7,872 nt of DNA, from assembly GCA_946042285.1 (NCBI GenBank), contig CAMGDK010000067.1, forward strand, positions 1 through 7,872. The letters are read 5' to 3'. The stretch comes from an uncultured Clostridia bacterium. GTDB taxonomy: Bacteria; Bacillota; Clostridia; Oscillospirales; Acutalibacteraceae. The position numbers and the translations under genes are program-made. The notes below the pieces were generated by a model. That model was given only the letters and a program-made list of their open reading frames with translations. It was not told the origin of the DNA and searched no databases. Shown piece by piece: positions 5,056 to 7,872 of the stretch (positions are counted from its first letter, which is position 1; each line of letters opens with the position of its first letter).

Positions 5056-6951
5056 ATGAATAACGGTTTTATAAGAACTGCAGCGGCTTCACTGAAAATT
5101 AAGGTTGCCGATCCGGACTACAACAAGGAAGAAATAAAAAAGGTAATTGACATGGCGGTTGAAGAGAATGTAAAAATTCTCGTTACTCCCGAATTATCAA
5201 TTACAGGCTACACATGTGCCGATTTATTCTTTACAAAAGCTCTTCAGGAAAAGGCTGACGAAGCGCTTTGTGAGCTGATTGAATACACACAGGATAAGAA
5301 TATTTTGGTTTTTGTAGGCATGCCGATTTACAGCAAGGGCAAGCTTTACAACTGTGCCGTTGCATTATTTGACGGCGATATTATGAGTATAACACCTAAA
5401 TCAAACATAGCTAACTACAACGAATTTTACGAAAAAAGATGGTTTACGACTATTGGCAAAGAGGAAATATTTTGCTCAAGGTACAATAAATACTTATCAA
5501 ATCACTTAATAAGCCTTGATAGGAATGATGAAATTGTTGTAGGTGTTGAAATATGCGAGGATTTGTGGGTTACCAATCCCCCGTCATCGACAATGAGTAT
5601 TAACGGCGCAAACATCATTGTTAATCTTTCTGCAAGCGATGAATATGTCTCTAAGGCTGAATACAGAAGAAGTCTTATTGCTAATCAATCGGCAAGGTGT
5701 ATCGGTGCATACATTTATGCAGGTGCAGGTGTACACGAAAGCACGACAGACTTAGTATTCAGCGGTGCTACAATAATTGCGGAAAACGGTACAATTATTG
5801 CAGAGGGTGAAAGGTTTTCAAGAGATAATGTACTCACCATTGCAGATATTGACTATGAAAAACTCAACACCTTAAGGCAGAAAAACATGAGCTTCAACAC
5901 CTTAGACAGTGATGATGAAATTGAGTTTGACTGCAGTGATATTGATAACAGTGAAAATGATTTGAAATACAGATATGTTGACGCCCACCCATTTGTTCCG
6001 TATGATGACGAAAAGAGGAAGGAGCGCTGTCAAGAGATATTCAACATTCAAGCGGCAGGACTTGCTAAAAGACTTGAGCATGTCGGCTCAAGCGGTGCGG
6101 TAATCGGCATTTCCGGCGGACTCGACTCTACCCTTGCATTGCTTGTAAGTGTGCAGGCAATGAAGCTTATCGGAAAAAGCAGCAGTGATATTCTCGGTGT
6201 TACAATGCCGGGCTTCGGCACTACCGACAGAACATACAACAATGCTATTGATTTGATGAAATCCCTTGGTGTCAGCATTAAGGAAATCAGCATTAAGGAA
6301 GCCTGTATTCAACACATGAAGGACATTGAGCATGATTCGAGCATAAAGGATATAACCTACGAAAACACTCAGGCAAGAGAGCGAACTCAAATACTTTTTG
6401 ATATTGCAAACAAGCACGGTAAGCTGCTTGTCGGTACAGGCGATTTGAGCGAGCTTGCTATGGGATGGTGCACATACAACGGAGATCACATGAGCATGTA
6501 CGGCGTTAATGCATCTGTGCCGAAAACACTTGTTCGTTACCTTGTTGAGTATGTGGCGGGAATATCTGACGAAAAAACAAAGGAAATACTTTTAGACATT
6601 CTTGACACACCTGTTTCTCCGGAGCTTCTTCCTCCCGATGAAAACGGTAAAATTGCACAAAAAACAGAGGATAATATAGGTCCGTATGAATTGCATGACT
6701 TTTTCCTGTATCAATTTGTACGATTTGGATTTACAAAAGAAAAAATTGCAGCACTTGCATGTAAGGCTTTTGACGGAAAATATGATACAGTCACCATTGA
6801 TAAATGGTTAACTGTATTTTTCAAAAGATTTTTCATCAGCCAGTTTAAGCGTTCATGCATTCCCGATGCGCCAAAGGTAGGCACGGTTTCCCTCAGTCCG
6901 AGAGGAGATTGGAGAATGCCGAGTGATGCATCATTCAATGCTTTTATATAA
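5056..6951 (+). CDS. nadE: Glutamine-dependent NAD+ synthetase
   Basis: A 631-residue two-domain enzyme that catalyses the last step of NAD biosynthesis: nicotinic acid adenine dinucleotide plus ATP plus glutamine to NAD+. The N-terminal nitrilase-type glutaminase (about 5-290) releases ammonia, and its Glu-Lys-Cys triad is visible as Glu46 (PELSITGY), Lys115 (TPKSNI) and Cys167 (VEICEDLW). The C-terminal synthetase domain (about 325-625) has the ATP pyrophosphatase P-loop SGGLDS (353-358), GTGDLSELAMGW (460-471), the NASVPKTLVRYL block (485-496) and PRGDWRMPSDA near the end. The length is typical of the long glutamine-dependent form, as opposed to the short ammonia-dependent form. The ATG start is preceded by AAAGGTG (5044-5050), 5 nt away. 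It is the middle gene of the probable operon, and only 18 bp separate its stop from the next ATG. No domain is damaged, so the enzyme should be active. Confidence 0.97.
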   Translation: MNNGFIRTAAASLKIKVADPDYNKEEIKKVIDMAVEENVKILVTPELSITGYTCADLFFTKALQEKADEALCELIEYTQDKNILVFVGMPIYSKGKLYNCAVALFDGDIMSITPKSNIANYNEFYEKRWFTTIGKEEIFCSRYNKYLSNHLISLDRNDEIVVGVEICEDLWVTNPPSSTMSINGANIIVNLSASDEYVSKAEYRRSLIANQSARCIGAYIYAGAGVHESTTDLVFSGATIIAENGTIIAEGERFSRDNVLTIADIDYEKLNTLRQKNMSFNTLDSDDEIEFDCSDIDNSENDLKYRYVDAHPFVPYDDEKRKERCQEIFNIQAAGLAKRLEHVGSSGAVIGISGGLDSTLALLVSVQAMKLIGKSSSDILGVTMPGFGTTDRTYNNAIDLMKSLGVSIKEISIKEACIQHMKDIEHDSSIKDITYENTQARERTQILFDIANKHGKLLVGTGDLSELAMGWCTYNGDHMSMYGVNASVPKTLVRYLVEYVAGISDEKTKEILLDILDTPVSPELLPPDENGKIAQKTEDNIGPYELHDFFLYQFVRFGFTKEKIAALACKAFDGKYDTVTIDKWLTVFFKRFFISQFKRSCIPDAPKVGTVSLSPRGDWRMPSDASFNAFI

Positions 6952-6969
6952 CAAAAGGAGTTATTTACA

Positions 6970-7863
6970 ATGAAAAAAATTATACCGATAATTGCAGTAG
7001 TTATTTTAGTGGCAGTTATTGCACTTGTAGCTGTCAACGCTTCAAAATCAAAGGAATATGTTGATAAGGTTGTGACTATTACCGTAACGGATGATGCAGG
7101 TAAAGATGTTACGGATGAAAACGGTGATACTGTTACAGAGACTGTAAATGCACAAGATGCTTCAACCGATACATCTGCTGATAAAAATGCCTCAAGCACA
7201 ACCTTAACCGACAAAAAGAATATCAATACGACTGCCGACAAAAAGACTACCGAAAAGAAGCAAAAGCAAACAACAACAAAGAAAAAGGACACAACAGCAA
7301 AAAAAGAAACTACAACGAAAAAAGAAACAACAACAAAGAAAGATACTACAACGAAAAAAGAAACTACAACAAAAAAAGAAACTACAACAAAAAAAGAAAC
7401 TACAACAAAGAAAGAAACTACAACGAAAAAAGAAACTACAACAAAGAAAGAAACAACAACAAAGAAAGAAACTACAACAGAGAAAGAAACTACCACAGAA
7501 TCTACAACAAAGAAGCCTGAGAAAAGAAAGGTTACTGTAAAGATTTATGTGCCGAGCAAAGAAGAAGGCTCTATATCAAAGCTCACTTTAAGATACAAGC
7601 GTGAGGGTGATAAGGAATCATCGTTTTTCAAATTTGCCGATCCTGAAAATCCAAAGAAAACTCTGGAATACACAATGGTAAAAATGGATGGCAAAACTAT
7701 TGTAACATGTGAATTTGAGGAATTTGCCGGAAAGGCTACATTCCGTTGTGACATTGAAGGCTACGACCTATCAGACAATGTTGTTAAAATAAGTGAATAT
7801 GATGACTCTGCTACAATTAAGCCTTACTCGGGAATTGAAGATTTGGATGAAGGGTTAATATAA
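6970..7863 (+). CDS. Membrane-anchored or secreted protein with KKETTT repeat linker
   Basis: A 297-residue protein in three parts. Residues 4-23 form a hydrophobic segment after MKK: a signal peptide (possible cleavage after V-N-A, residue 24) or a signal anchor. Residues 30-100 are polar, with VVTITVTDDAGKDV and DENGDTVTETV. Residues 105-176 are twelve 6-residue Lys-Lys-Glu/Asp-Thr-Thr-Thr/Ala type repeats, a probably extended, highly charged linker. Residues 185-297 form a mixed, likely beta-rich domain (VTVKIYVPS, KLTLRYKR, TIVTCEFEEF, ATFRCDIEGYDLS) with Cys248 and Cys260; its family is not recognised. The linker should cross or bind the cell wall, placing the C-terminal domain outside. 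There is no LPXTG motif or lipobox. The RBS AAAGGAG (6954-6960) lies 9 nt before the ATG, and only 18 bp separate it from nadE, so co-transcription is likely. Function is unknown. The Thr-rich repeats could be glycosylated, which is inference. Confidence 0.88.
   Translation: MKKIIPIIAVVILVAVIALVAVNASKSKEYVDKVVTITVTDDAGKDVTDENGDTVTETVNAQDASTDTSADKNASSTTLTDKKNINTTADKKTTEKKQKQTTTKKKDTTAKKETTTKKETTTKKDTTTKKETTTKKETTTKKETTTKKETTTKKETTTKKETTTKKETTTEKETTTESTTKKPEKRKVTVKIYVPSKEEGSISKLTLRYKREGDKESSFFKFADPENPKKTLEYTMVKMDGKTIVTCEFEEFAGKATFRCDIEGYDLSDNVVKISEYDDSATIKPYSGIEDLDEGLI
7282..7497 (+). repeat. Twelve tandem 18-bp units coding KKETTT
   Basis: The array is in frame with the surrounding gene. Unit 1 codes KKDTTA, unit 4 KKDTTT, unit 12 EKETTT and the other nine KKETTT. 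Units 5, 6 and 7 (7354-7407) are identical in DNA. The others differ by synonymous changes such as AAA/AAG lysine and ACT/ACA/ACG threonine. Because the period is 18 bp, gain or loss of units keeps the frame. The mix of identical and drifted units suggests recent local duplication within an older array. Confidence 0.95.
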
Positions 7864-7872
7864 ATATCTAAC

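Noticed and set aside
6711..7496. A 261-codon minus-strand ORF with a VVSFFV repeat
   Set aside because: It is the antisense reading of the KKETTT array and the end of nadE. It exists because the 18-bp period avoids stops on both strands, and its product would be an implausible hydrophobic repeat without RBS support.
7282..7497. CRISPR-like array
   Set aside because: The 18-bp units are contiguous with no spacers, are in frame inside a gene, and no cas gene is present.

Overview
The window looks like a chromosomal segment of an AT-rich, endospore-forming Firmicute. The strongest evidence is a clear sporulation sigma factor G gene. Strong Shine-Dalgarno sequences, sigma-A type promoters and a Lys/Thr-repeat surface-type protein fit a gut clostridium near Ruminococcus/Oscillospiraceae. 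That placement is inference; no rRNA or other taxonomic marker is present.

Left half, minus strand (58-4060). Reading in the direction of transcription, a promoter at 4032-4060 drives a 190-residue, very acidic protein of unknown function (3990-3418), which ends at a strong hairpin terminator (3392-3360). Next is sigG (3311-2544), the late forespore sigma factor, whose best start is a GTG rather than the upstream ATG. After a gap of about 390 bp comes an EF-G-like translational GTPase paralogue (2150-99). It has a near-consensus promoter (2215-2187), a strong RBS and a hairpin terminator (87-58).

The gap 2151-2543 holds no long ORF but is not empty. It carries the promoter of the EF-G-like gene. 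On the plus strand it has a separate unit: a promoter (TAGACT, 17 bp, TATAAT; 2312-2340), about 200 nt with nested inverted repeats including a perfect 9-bp pair (2404-2412/2474-2482), and a strong intrinsic terminator (2512-2545) that touches the sigG stop codon. This is the best candidate for something undescribed: a structured small RNA, a 32-residue small protein, or both, transcribed convergently to sigG. Between about 2216 and 2311 I see only an AT-rich inverted repeat of doubtful meaning.

Right half, plus strand (4063-7863). A promoter lying back to back with that of the acidic gene (-35 boxes 2 bp apart) drives a probable three-gene unit. It encodes a LacX-type aldose 1-epimerase, a glutamine-dependent NAD+ synthetase (nadE, both domains intact), and a membrane-anchored or secreted protein with twelve tandem 18-bp units coding a Lys-Lys-Glu-Thr-Thr-Thr linker. 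The gaps are 54 and 18 bp with no terminator visible inside. The window ends 9 bp after the last stop codon, so the end of this operon is not seen.

The first two genes of the right half serve central metabolism (sugar anomer interconversion and the last step of NAD synthesis). The left half combines sporulation control and translation. Nothing suggests a mobile element, prophage or CRISPR locus.
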